Assembly: GCA_020849195.1 (NCBI GenBank)
Contig: JADLGT010000025.1
Location: 1 to 8,470 of the forward strand
Length of the DNA stretch: 8,470 nt
Source of the DNA: Bacteroidia bacterium
Lineage (GTDB): Bacteria > Bacteroidota > Bacteroidia > JABDFU01
Reading direction: 5' to 3'
The notes under the pieces are model-generated. The model was not told where the DNA came from, searched no databases, and worked only from the letters and a program-made list of their open reading frames with translations. The translations under genes and the position numbers were made by a program. Shown here in pieces: positions 1 to 7,441 of the stretch (its first letter is position 1; every line of letters begins with the position of its first letter).

Positions 1-1
1 A

Positions 2-1495
2 AAATCTACCTCAGCTATTGTAGTTAATACCGGGGGTCCATCGGTTATTACAACCAATTCCACTCCTGTATTATGTAATGGCGGTAACACCGGATCGGCA
101 ACAGTAACTGTTACAAGCGGAACAACCCCATATACCTATATATGGAATCCGGGTGCAACTAGCACAACAAGTTCAACAACAGATAATGCAACAACTCTTA
201 AAGCAGATATATATACTGTAACCATTAGAGATGCGAATGGATGTGATGCTATTACAACAGTAACTGTAACTGAGCCACCTGTGCTTAATGCCCCAACATT
301 TTCATCTAGCAATGCTGCCTGTGGTTTAAGCAACGGATCGGCAATTGCTAATGCATCGGGAGGAACAGGTGCATTAGTTTATACATGGAGTAATTCTACA
401 GCAGGCGCATCAGCGACTGGGCTTGCAGCAGGTACATACACAGTAACAGTAACCGATGCGAATAATTGTACTGCTTCCTCAAGTGTAACTATTGGCAATT
501 CAAATGGTCCGAAAGCTGCTGCGTCCGTTACATCCAATGTAGCATGTAATGCCACAAATACAGGTACAGCAACTGTTACAATAACTAGTGGAAGCGCTCC
601 TTTCACCTATAGTTGGAGTACAGGAGCATCGTCAATAAGCTCATCGTTAACCGATGTGCAAGATTCGTTAAGTGCTAATACATATACTGTAACTGTAACC
701 GATACCAAAGGTTGTTCATCTACTTCAACAGTAGCATTTACTAACCCTCCGGCTATGACAATAAAAGCTTCCGGAAAAGATGCACTTTGCGGATTTAACG
801 ATGGAACTTCTACTGCAACAGCAAGTGGTGGTACACCCGTTTACAAGTTTAGCTGGAATAATGGCGACACTACGGACACCGCCGACAATCTTGCTCCCGG
901 AATATATACAGTAACAGCTACTGATAGTAAGGGTTGTACAATAACAATAACCGATACAATTAACAGTATCAGTTCGGCTACAATAAATGTAATTCCGGCT
1001 CAACAAACAATTCAGCAGGGAGCCAGCGTTTCGATAACAGTTGTTGGAGGCGTAACTTATTCGTGGTCTCCGGGCGAGGGTTTAACTTGTACCACTTGTC
1101 CTAACCCGATTGCCACGCCGACAGTATCTACCATCTACACTGTTACAGCTACCGACAAGAACGGTTGTACGGCTACAGCAAAAATTAATATAACGGTTAG
1201 GCAGCCTTGTACCGATGAAGAAGATGTATTTATTGCCAATATATTTTCACCAAATGGAGATAGTAAAAACGATATGTTATATGTTCAGGGTAATGGTTTA
1301 ACCAATATTTACTGGGCTATATACGACCGTTGGGGTAACTTGTTGTTCGAATCATTCAAACAGGCTGACGGATGGGATGGCACACGAAAAGGTGCTGCTA
1401 TGGATTCGGGAACGTACGTTTGGTACCTCAAAGGTACTTGCTTGAGAACAAACTCCGAAGTAAGACTAAAAGGCAATACAACAATTGTAAAATAG
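2..1495 (+). CDS. SprB-repeat adhesin, 3' part, with PKD-like and type-B T9SS C-terminal domain
   Basis: This is a cell-surface repeat protein whose frame is open from the left edge, leaving 497 codons in view and ending in TAG. No real start is visible; a GTG at 281 is just an internal valine. Counting from base 2, residues 25 to about 320 hold four SprB-like β-sandwich repeats. Each begins near a Cys and has a W in the middle, then a YTVTVTD-like strand and an N/K-G-C-type end. Residues about 326-399 form a PKD-like domain containing TCTTCPNP. Residues about 409-497 match the gliding-motility-associated (CHU_C, type B) C-terminal domain, with IFSPNGDSKND, YDRWGNLLFES and DGWDGT. Proteins with this domain are known to be exported by the type IX secretion system and held on or released from the surface. 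The ligand is unknown, and the missing 5' part could be very long. The family call is strong. A role in gliding is only inference, because the domain also occurs in non-gliding species. Confidence 0.93.
   Translation, partial: KSTSAIVVNTGGPSVITTNSTPVLCNGGNTGSATVTVTSGTTPYTYIWNPGATSTTSSTTDNATTLKADIYTVTIRDANGCDAITTVTVTEPPVLNAPTFSSSNAACGLSNGSAIANASGGTGALVYTWSNSTAGASATGLAAGTYTVTVTDANNCTASSSVTIGNSNGPKAAASVTSNVACNATNTGTATVTITSGSAPFTYSWSTGASSISSSLTDVQDSLSANTYTVTVTDTKGCSSTSTVAFTNPPAMTIKASGKDALCGFNDGTSTATASGGTPVYKFSWNNGDTTDTADNLAPGIYTVTATDSKGCTITITDTINSISSATINVIPAQQTIQQGASVSITVVGGVTYSWSPGEGLTCTTCPNPIATPTVSTIYTVTATDKNGCTATAKINITVRQPCTDEEDVFIANIFSPNGDSKNDMLYVQGNGLTNIYWAIYDRWGNLLFESFKQADGWDGTRKGAAMDSGTYVWYLKGTCLRTNSEVRLKGNTTIVK
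74..960 (+). repeat. Four SprB-like repeats in alternating A-B-A-B order
   Basis: The coding repeats start at cysteine codons at 74, 320, 545 and 788. Each has a second cysteine near its end, at codons 242, 467, 713 and 935. The Cys-to-Cys distance alternates 56, 49, 56, 49 residues. The odd units share an 'ATVT-V/I-TSG..P-Y/F-TY-x-W' strand, while the even units share an 'ASGGT' turn. The higher-order unit is therefore a dimer of about 470 nt (74 to 545 is 471; 320 to 788 is 468). The units are clearly diverged at DNA level, so this is an old duplication. More copies may lie left of the window. Confidence 0.8.
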
Positions 1496-1506
1496 CGTAG
1501 CTGAGT

Positions 1507-1558
1507 TTATAAAAACTAAAGGGATGATATAATTATATCATCCCTTTAGTTTTTATAA
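1507..1558. terminator. Bidirectional intrinsic terminator (26-bp-arm palindrome)
   Basis: A perfect inverted repeat has arms 1507-1532 and 1533-1558 with no spacer, centred on AATT. The core GGGATGATAT pairs with ATATCATCCC, and the flanks are AAAAACTAAA and TTTAGTTTTT. Each strand therefore reads a strong stem ending in a T-run. It begins 12 nt after the adhesin stop and lies about 118 nt beyond the stop of the convergent FAH-family gene. It is placed to end transcription from both sides. Confidence 0.88.
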
Positions 1559-1675
1559 GCGTTTGCAGATTAAACTTGTTTTTTGCAATTGAGTTTGAAA
1601 AATAAATCTCCCCATTGTATAGTGAAAACTGTGGACTATCGGTTTTTTTGGTCTGTTTTATATGAGCTAATGGTA

Positions 1676-2287
1676 TTATTTCACTTCAAACGCTAACATT
1701 TTTTTTTCTTCAATAAACGCTTCTAGCTTATCGCCTGGTTTAACAGGACCAACCCCTTCGGGGGTTCCGGTAAAAATGAGGTCGCCTTTTTTGAGTGTTA
1801 CGAATCCCGATACGTATGAAATAATTTTATCGAACGGAAATAATAAATCGCTTGTATTGCCTTTTTGTATAGTTTTTCCGTTAATATCGAGTCGGAAGTT
1901 AATATCGGAAATATTTTTAAAATTATTTTTTTGTAAAAAATTCCCAATAGGAGCGGAGTTGTCGAACGACTTCGCTTTTTCCCACGGATGGCCGCTTGCT
2001 TTACAGGCCGCTTGCAAATCGCGAGCTGTAAAGTCAATTCCGATGCCAATTTCATCGAAATAAGTATTTGCAAATTCTATGTCAATGTGTTTACCTGTTT
2101 TGCAAATTTTTAAAACAAGTTCGGCTTCGTGGTGTATCTCATTTGAAAAATCAGGATGGTAAAATGGTTTTCCGTCGGTAAGCAAGGCAGTATCAGGCTT
2201 CATAAAAAAAACCGGTTCGCCCGGCGTTTCCGATTTCATTTCTTTAATATGATTGGAATAGTTTCGACCTATACATATTATTTTCAT
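1676..2287 (-). CDS. Fumarylacetoacetate hydrolase (FAH) family protein, FAHD1-like
   Basis: This 203-residue cytoplasmic enzyme has the single-domain length usual for FAHD1-like members of the FAH superfamily. These are Mg2+/Mn2+-dependent enzymes that cleave or decarboxylate small oxo-acids such as acylpyruvates or oxaloacetate. Visible motifs are IGRNYSNHIKEM (residues 6-17), HHEAELVLKI (52-61), GIDFTARDLQ (83-92), the PWEKAKSF block (101-108) and LIFTGTPEGVGPVKPGD (170-186). By alignment with human FAHD1, E54, E56 and D85 should be the metal ligands and K106 the conserved active-site lysine, so the enzyme looks intact. The ATG start lies 6 nt after the exonuclease stop, with no Shine-Dalgarno sequence in the gap. 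This suggests one transcript or coupled translation. The family is certain, but the substrate cannot be read from sequence; oxaloacetate decarboxylase, acylpyruvase or a catabolic isomerase are all possible. Confidence 0.93.
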   Translation of the reverse strand: MKIICIGRNYSNHIKEMKSETPGEPVFFMKPDTALLTDGKPFYHPDFSNEIHHEAELVLKICKTGKHIDIEFANTYFDEIGIGIDFTARDLQAACKASGHPWEKAKSFDNSAPIGNFLQKNNFKNISDINFRLDINGKTIQKGNTSDLLFPFDKIISYVSGFVTLKKGDLIFTGTPEGVGPVKPGDKLEAFIEEKKMLAFEVK

Positions 2288-2293
2288 GGCACA

Positions 2294-3070
2294 TCAATTT
2301 TTTTTATTGGACACTGCACTAAGCCGTATCTGAGTAATTATTTTTTTAGTAAACAATGGAAAATCTCCGTCCATCATCCATTTGTAGTACGACGGTTCGG
2401 TTTTAAAAACTTCAGCTACAGCCTTGCCTGTATGTTTGCCAAAGTTAAATACTTCAATACCTTCTTTGTTATAAATAATTCTTCCGGCTAAATCTACATT
2501 TGAATTTTGTGTTGAAAATTCGCTAAGAAAATTAATGTCGTTTTTTAAGTCGCTGTATTTATCGAGCTGCGCTTCGAGTATTTCGTATGTAGCTAGTGTA
2601 TCTGCCTCTGCGCTATGTGCATTTTCAAGTTCTTTTTGGCAGTAAAATTTGTAGGCTGCCGAAAGCGTTCGTTGTTCTTTTTTGTGAAAAATATTCTGTA
2701 CATCAATCATCCGGCGATGGCTCATATCAAAATCTATTTCTGCCCTTAAAAATTCTTCAACAAGTAGTGGAACATCAAATTTGTTTGAGTTGTATCCGGC
2801 AAGGTCGCAGTTTGCTAAAAATAGGTTTAAGTCGCGCGCAATATTTTTAAAGGTTGGGGCATTCTTTACATCTTCATTGCTTATGCCGTGTATGGCAGTA
2901 GCTTGTGGCGGTATAGCAATACCCGGGTTAATCCTTCTGGTCTTAATGTCTTTCGAGTAATCGGGTTGTAATTTTAAAATCGAAATTTCGACAATCCGAT
3001 CCGACCCAACATTTACTCCAGTTGTTTCAAGGTCGATAAAAGCAATTGGGCGTGTTAGGTTAAGTTTCAC
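2294..3070 (-). CDS. DEDDh 3'-5' exonuclease (DnaQ-like) with ExoX-like C-terminal domain
   Basis: This is a 258-residue exonuclease of the RNase T/DNA polymerase III epsilon family, which removes nucleotides from 3' ends using two metal ions. ExoI is FIDLETTG, giving D13 and E15. ExoII is GYNSNKFDVPLL with D99. ExoIII is HSAEAD with H152 and D157. This complete DEDDh set indicates activity. Residues about 208-247 (FNFGKHTGKAVAEVF, then YYKWMMDGDFP) match the small C-terminal module seen after ExoX-like nucleases. The start is GTG: an in-frame TGA lies four codons upstream, and KLNLTRPIAFIDLETTG is the usual family N-terminus. It is probably the first gene of a pair with the FAH-family gene. 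A stand-alone repair or RNA-processing nuclease is more likely than the replicative proofreading subunit. The exact substrate is unknown. Confidence 0.93.
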   Translation of the reverse strand: MKLNLTRPIAFIDLETTGVNVGSDRIVEISILKLQPDYSKDIKTRRINPGIAIPPQATAIHGISNEDVKNAPTFKNIARDLNLFLANCDLAGYNSNKFDVPLLVEEFLRAEIDFDMSHRRMIDVQNIFHKKEQRTLSAAYKFYCQKELENAHSAEADTLATYEILEAQLDKYSDLKNDINFLSEFSTQNSNVDLAGRIIYNKEGIEVFNFGKHTGKAVAEVFKTEPSYYKWMMDGDFPLFTKKIITQIRLSAVSNKKN

Positions 3071-3191
3071 GTTTGTTATTCAATTAAAAATTTATTCGCG
3101 TAAAATTAAGATTTGAGTTGATTTTAATATCAAAATAAAATTCTTTTAGAAGACTAAAGTACTCAAGCAAGAATTAAAGGAAGACAATGCG

Positions 3192-4790
3192 TCAAGGTTT
3201 TTTACTCAGATCAAAGTTTTTATTTATTTCGCGCTGAAAAGAACCTTTGTCAAATATGGTCATTGTTTCAGTAAATGCGGTACAGTTTTTACCTTCAACT
3301 GTTATTGTATATTTTCCGGGAACTAATGCCATCACGTATTTTCCTGTTGACGGAAGTGGTGTGAATACCAATTGCTCATTCGAAGAGAGATTGATAGCAG
3401 TAATAAGCAAGTCTTCGCGTTTCGCCGTACTGTCAACCAGGTTAACATAGCCCGAAATAAGTGTGTAGCGCTGTTCGGATTCGTTAAAGCGAAGCCGCCA
3501 AATATCTAAATCGCCCATGCCGCCTTCGCGTACGCGCGAAATATAAGCAGAGCGTTCGTTCTCGGTATATGAAATTGTATAATCATTGTCGCTTGTATTT
3601 ATAGGGTAACCAAGGTTTTCGGGTTTTGTCCATGTATTGTTTTCGGCGTTGTAGGTCGATTTGAAAATATCGTAGCCGCCCATGCTCGAGTGCCCTTGCG
3701 AAGCAAAGTACAGTGTTTTTCCGTCTTCAGAAAAATGTGGAAAATCTTCGTTGTAAATGGTGTTTACCACACTCCCTAAGTTTTGTGGAATTGCCCAGAG
3801 TCCCGAAGGCAATTTTTTTGCCATGTAAAGGTCTGTTCCACCAATTCCGCCATTCCGTTCGCTCGAAAAGAAAATTATTTCTCCATCGGCGCTGATCGAT
3901 CCCGATGTTTCAAATCCTGAATTTACGTTTGAGTTCAGTTTTTTTAATCGTTGAAATTTTTCTTTGTTGTAATTCGAAATATAAATATTTCCTAAGCTGT
4001 CTATGTGGTCAATATACACTGTCATGCTTTCACCGTCCGGCGATAAACCGACAGCCTGTTCGTCGAAGGGGGTGTTTACCGGACTTCCGATGTTGCTTGC
4101 TTTAATCCAATTTCCATTTTTAACAGTAGTCATATAAATATCGGACGCATAAAATCCGTCCATTTCCGGACTGGACCCTTTGCCCCCTTTTCGGCGGCTA
4201 GTAAAAACCATAAAAGATTCGTTTTGAGTTGCGAACGGATGATAGTCGGGATATTCCGAGTTGACATCTTTACCTAAATTTTCGAAGGTAACATTCAAAG
4301 GAAATTTTATAAGTTGTTTTCCGTTTTCACAAGTTTCAATAGCACGTTCGGCTTGTTGTAAATCTTTCTTTGATGATTTTTCTTTAAAAGCAGTATATGA
4401 TTTTATTGCCTCATCGAATCTATTGGCGTATTGATAAGCATTACCCAAATAAAATAAAGCCAAACTATTGTTTTTGTCTTTTTGAACAACCTTTTCAAGG
4501 TATTGTATTGCCTGTGTTTTATCGAGGTTGGTATTGAGGTAACAGAGGGCGGCTTTTAAATTGTATTCAGCATCATCGGGATCGCGTTTTAACAATTCTT
4601 TATAAACCCTCAATGCCGCCTGATAATTTTTGTGCTCAAAATGTTCTTGGGCCTCGCGTGGATCGAGAAATTTAGAATTTGGTTTATGCTGAGCATAAGA
4701 AGTCGAAATAAAAATTACGGTGATTAATGCTGAAAAATAATTAAAGAAATATTTATGCTTTATTCTCATAAACTGATTAGAAACAACCAT
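3192..4790 (-). CDS. TPR and PD40 β-propeller envelope protein lacking an OmpA domain
   Basis: This 532-residue exported protein is a paralogue of its upstream neighbour. After a signal peptide (hydrophobic stretch about 20-32, likely cleavage after SYAQ), residues about 45-160 form three or so TPR units, such as NYQAALRVYKELLKRDPDD and DEAIKSYTAFKEK. Residues about 180-435 carry five PD40/WD40-like blades, with repeated motifs such as SADGEIIFFSSERNGGIGG and SEDGKTLYFASQG..MGGYDIF. Residues about 443-525 form a carboxypeptidase-regulatory-like β-domain, and the protein then ends. TPRs usually bind partners, and the propeller is probably a docking platform in the periplasm. Proteins with this layout are linked to the T9SS, but that role is not shown here. 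The ATG at 4790 gives a longer N-region. A second ATG at 4769 (MRIKHKYFF) gives a more typical signal peptide and may be the real start. No degenerate OmpA remnant follows the stop. Confidence 0.88.
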   Translation of the reverse strand: MVVSNQFMRIKHKYFFNYFSALITVIFISTSYAQHKPNSKFLDPREAQEHFEHKNYQAALRVYKELLKRDPDDAEYNLKAALCYLNTNLDKTQAIQYLEKVVQKDKNNSLALFYLGNAYQYANRFDEAIKSYTAFKEKSSKKDLQQAERAIETCENGKQLIKFPLNVTFENLGKDVNSEYPDYHPFATQNESFMVFTSRRKGGKGSSPEMDGFYASDIYMTTVKNGNWIKASNIGSPVNTPFDEQAVGLSPDGESMTVYIDHIDSLGNIYISNYNKEKFQRLKKLNSNVNSGFETSGSISADGEIIFFSSERNGGIGGTDLYMAKKLPSGLWAIPQNLGSVVNTIYNEDFPHFSEDGKTLYFASQGHSSMGGYDIFKSTYNAENNTWTKPENLGYPINTSDNDYTISYTENERSAYISRVREGGMGDLDIWRLRFNESEQRYTLISGYVNLVDSTAKREDLLITAINLSSNEQLVFTPLPSTGKYVMALVPGKYTITVEGKNCTAFTETMTIFDKGSFQREINKNFDLSKKP

Positions 4791-4826
4791 AGTGCCAAAT
4801 TACAAAAAATGTAAAAATGAGGCACT
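4791..4826. repeat. Nested inverted repeat abutting the start of the TPR/PD40 gene
   Basis: Outer arms AGTGCC (4791-4796) and GGCACT (4821-4826) enclose inner arms TTACA (4800-4804) and TGTAA (4810-4814) around an AAAAA loop. The outer arm touches the ATG at 4790. It could be an operator or a leader hairpin affecting translation of the downstream paralogue. It is short and in AT-rich DNA, so chance is a real alternative. Confidence 0.35.
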
Positions 4827-4858
4827 GATAAGGCAAATTTTTAAATGTTGAGGATAAA

Positions 4859-7189
4859 TTATTTTGTACTGATAATTTTTAGTTCCACTCGCCGGTTTTT
4901 TTGCATGCCCCCTTCTGTTTTGTTGTCGGCAATAGGTTTTGATGATCCGTAACCTAAGGGCACAATACGTTTTTTGTCAATACCCTTGAAATAATACGGC
5001 GCAATGTAATAAGTACGTGGGTTATTAATCAGATAGTCGGCAACAGCTTGTGCCCGTGCTTGCGACAAACGCAGGTTAGCGTCTTCGTTACCGGTATTGT
5101 CGGTATGTCCCGATATTTCTATGTGCAAGGAAGGAGTTTGAATTAAAATATCATATACTTTTTCGAGTTCGGTTTTAGAGGTTTTTGTTAGGGTGGACAA
5201 ACCTGTTTCAAAAAACACATTGTTTAATACAATAGAAGAACCGGCAGCAACTTTTTCGAGCTGAACGTTTCTTTTTATATCAGTAAAATCGGCTTGCTTA
5301 GGAATATCAACATTTTCGGAATGAAAAATATATCCCGGGGCCTCAAATGACATGTTGTAATTATTACCAGATTCCAATGAAGCATAGTAATAGCCCGAAT
5401 CATTTAGGGTTTCGTATGTTTTTACAATTTGTCCACTGATGTTGTCTTTAATAATAACTTTTACATCGCTTACGGGTTTTCCTTCCGTTCCGCGCACCAT
5501 TCCGTTGATGGATATGGAGCCGGATTTTTTGGTTTCAAGATTAGTCGATCGTAATTTCACTTCCCGCTTTAGCTCATTGTATGAACTGCCGGGTTCAATT
5601 TTTATGGTTTCGGTAACAGGTAAATAATTGTCGCACTCGTATTTTACAGTGTACGATTTTCCGGTAGGCCCCGAGCGAAGAACCATCAGATATTTTCCTG
5701 TTTGCTTATTTGGTTTTATATCCTGAACAACCTCTCCGCTTTCATCATCGGTTGCAGTAATCATAACATTTCTCGGAATTTTTTCTGAACTTCCGTCGAA
5801 AGTAAGGTAGCCAACCAACAGCGTTACCGGATCAACAACGCTTGTGCTGAGTGTCATTTTAAATAGGTCTTTTTCACCGATAGTACCCTCGCGCTCTGAA
5901 GAAAAATAGGCTCGTCTGCCATCGGTTGAAATAACATAGTAAATATCATCACCGGTTGTATTAATCGGATAGCCCATATTGATAGGCTTGTTCCATTTTG
6001 CCGAATTTCTTTTTTTCTCGGGATCGTCGATTTTTGTTGCATAAAAAATGTCAAATCCTCCCATACTCTTGGGTCCATTACTGCTGTAAAACAAGGTAAC
6101 GCCATCCGGATGAATAAAGGGTGCGTCTTCATCGTTTGCGGTATTTATTATAGGGCCAAGATTAGTTGCCAAACTCCAGTTTCCATTGGGAAGTCGGACG
6201 CAGCGGTAAATATCACGTCCGCCATATCCTCCCGGGCGATCGCTTACAAAATAAAGTTTTTGATCATCGGCCGATACGCAGGCATGAGTTTCCCAAGCAG
6301 GAGTATTGATGTCGGAACCAAGCGGAAGTGGAACCGTCCAACTGTTGCCATCGAAATTACTGGACAAAATATCACCGCCGTTTTCAGGGCTAAAAACAAA
6401 TAATTGATGTCCGTCGGCAGAAAGACCAATGGATGCGTCGCTTTCATCAGTATTAATATAACGACTAATGAGCCGAGGTTTCGACCATCCTCCTTCAGAG
6501 AATTTATTACTGATATAAATATCTTCAAAATATTTTCCGTCAGGAGTTTTTTCATCGGTTACACCACCCGGCCGGCGGGCAGTAAATATAATTGTTGATT
6601 CGTCGGCATTAATCACAGGGCAGTATTCCGGATATATAGTGTTAAAGTTTGTTCCAAGGTTTTCAATTTTTATATCAACTTTATTTTTTAGTAATTCTAT
6701 ACCCGTATTGCATTGGGAAATATGCAATTGTAGTTCGGCCGGCATATTTTTATCATGAAAAAGATCGATACAATACTGGAATTTTTGTGCTGCTTCGCTA
6801 AAGCGATAGTTAAGTTGATAAGCTAAGCCTAAATAGTAATGCACCATTAAAGGCGCCATAGTTTCTGAAGGATCAAACTCATGATAGCGTTCGGTGGCAT
6901 TTTTACTGGCTTTTAAAAGGTATCTTTCGGCTTTATTTTTATGATTAGGAGAGAATAAATAAGCTTTTCCTAATTTATAGTTTATGTTGGCGTTTCCGGA
7001 ATCAATTTTATAAGCTTTTAAAAAATAATTTACAGCTTCGATATAGTTTTTTTCAAGGAAAACTTTGTCTCCTTCATTAAAATAATCTTTATACAAGTTT
7101 TTTGAATTTTGAGCAAGTAATTGTTCGGTATTAAGAATACAATATGAAAACAATACAAGCGAAAAGTAAAAATATAACTTTAAGTTCAT
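4859..7189 (-). CDS. PorE-like TPR/PD40/OmpA protein, probable T9SS-associated peptidoglycan-binding factor
   Basis: This 776-residue exported protein starts with a hydrophobic signal peptide (about 5-20, likely cleavage after LLAQ). TPRs follow at about 31-160, for example NYIEAVNYFLKAYKIDSGNANINYKLGKAYL. Five PD40 blades span about 186-445, with SADDQKLYFVSDRPGGYGG and HPDGVTLFYSSNGPKSMGGFDIF. Two carboxypeptidase-regulatory-like domains lie at about 455-545 and 558-630. An OmpA-type domain covers about 650-774, with GHTDNTG, LSQARAQAV and QKNRRVEL. D697 and R712 sit 15 residues apart, as in the OmpA pair that holds diaminopimelate, so peptidoglycan binding is well supported. The order TPR-propeller-regulatory-OmpA is that of PorE, a T9SS protein of Porphyromonas gingivalis, but with one extra regulatory-like domain. 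Many paralogues share this layout, so the T9SS role is inference. Its shorter paralogue follows after 68 nt, and a tRNA precedes it by 36 nt with no TAnnTTTG box between. Confidence 0.9.
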   Translation of the reverse strand: MNLKLYFYFSLVLFSYCILNTEQLLAQNSKNLYKDYFNEGDKVFLEKNYIEAVNYFLKAYKIDSGNANINYKLGKAYLFSPNHKNKAERYLLKASKNATERYHEFDPSETMAPLMVHYYLGLAYQLNYRFSEAAQKFQYCIDLFHDKNMPAELQLHISQCNTGIELLKNKVDIKIENLGTNFNTIYPEYCPVINADESTIIFTARRPGGVTDEKTPDGKYFEDIYISNKFSEGGWSKPRLISRYINTDESDASIGLSADGHQLFVFSPENGGDILSSNFDGNSWTVPLPLGSDINTPAWETHACVSADDQKLYFVSDRPGGYGGRDIYRCVRLPNGNWSLATNLGPIINTANDEDAPFIHPDGVTLFYSSNGPKSMGGFDIFYATKIDDPEKKRNSAKWNKPINMGYPINTTGDDIYYVISTDGRRAYFSSEREGTIGEKDLFKMTLSTSVVDPVTLLVGYLTFDGSSEKIPRNVMITATDDESGEVVQDIKPNKQTGKYLMVLRSGPTGKSYTVKYECDNYLPVTETIKIEPGSSYNELKREVKLRSTNLETKKSGSISINGMVRGTEGKPVSDVKVIIKDNISGQIVKTYETLNDSGYYYASLESGNNYNMSFEAPGYIFHSENVDIPKQADFTDIKRNVQLEKVAAGSSIVLNNVFFETGLSTLTKTSKTELEKVYDILIQTPSLHIEISGHTDNTGNEDANLRLSQARAQAVADYLINNPRTYYIAPYYFKGIDKKRIVPLGYGSSKPIADNKTEGGMQKNRRVELKIISTK

Positions 7190-7225
7190 TCGATTTTTTT
7201 ATTGGTTTAAGATCAATAATTTTAG

Positions 7226-7299
7226 TCGGGATGGCGGGATTTGAACCCACGACCTCCAGCACCCCATGCTGGCGCGATACCAGGCTACGCTACATCCCG
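7226..7299 (-). tRNA. tRNA-Pro(GGG)
   Basis: A full cloverleaf folds on the minus strand in 74 nt. The acceptor stem is CGGGATG with CATCCCG and discriminator A. The D-arm contains AGCCTGGTA. The anticodon stem is CCAGC/GCTGG with loop ATGGGGT, so the anticodon is GGG (7265-7263), read by CCC and CCU codons, followed by G37. The T-arm is GTGGG TTCAAAT CCCGC. The 3' CCA is not encoded, so it must be added after transcription. The D-stem has three pairs plus a T-T mismatch. Confidence 0.96.
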
Positions 7300-7342
7300 A
7301 ATTCTATATTTCACTATTCTGTAATTCTTAATTGAAAAGCCA

Positions 7343-7350
7343 CAAAGATA
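7343..7350 (-). promoter_or_regulatory. Probable promoter -7 box for tRNA-Pro (and perhaps the genes beyond it)
   Basis: TATCTTTG on the minus strand fits the Bacteroidota -7 consensus TAnnTTTG exactly. It lies 43 nt before the tRNA 5' end, which allows a short leader that RNase P would remove. I see no convincing -33 TTTG box at the right spacing. Confidence 0.55.
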
Positions 7351-7441
7351 TTATTTTTAAAATGATTTTAACTCTGATTGTGCATTAGAAGTCAGGGGCA
7401 CAAATACAAAACGTTTGGGCTTTTGGATTGAAATCCTGTAT

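Noticed and set aside
281..283. GTG as a possible start of a separate 404-residue protein
   Set aside because: The same frame is open to the left edge and encodes an intact upstream SprB-like repeat, so this codon is an internal valine.
725..1006. Minus-strand Cys- and Ser-rich ORF
   Set aside because: It lies wholly opposite the adhesin repeats and its composition follows from their Thr/Ala codons. It has no domain of its own.
3143..3159. Possible terminator hairpin after the second paralogue
   Set aside because: On the minus strand TTTAG/CTAAA is only five AT-rich pairs and the following T-rich run is interrupted, so it is too weak to call.
7194..7216. TTATTG/CAATAA hairpin in the tRNA-to-PorE-like gap as a terminator
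   Set aside because: On the minus strand the stem is followed by A residues and not T residues, so it does not fit an intrinsic terminator in the direction of transcription.
7144..7335. Plus-strand ORF encoding MAGFEPTTSSTPC in its middle
   Set aside because: This is the antisense of the tRNA-Pro gene. The MAGFEPTTS peptide is a well-known false translation across the T-arm of tRNA genes.
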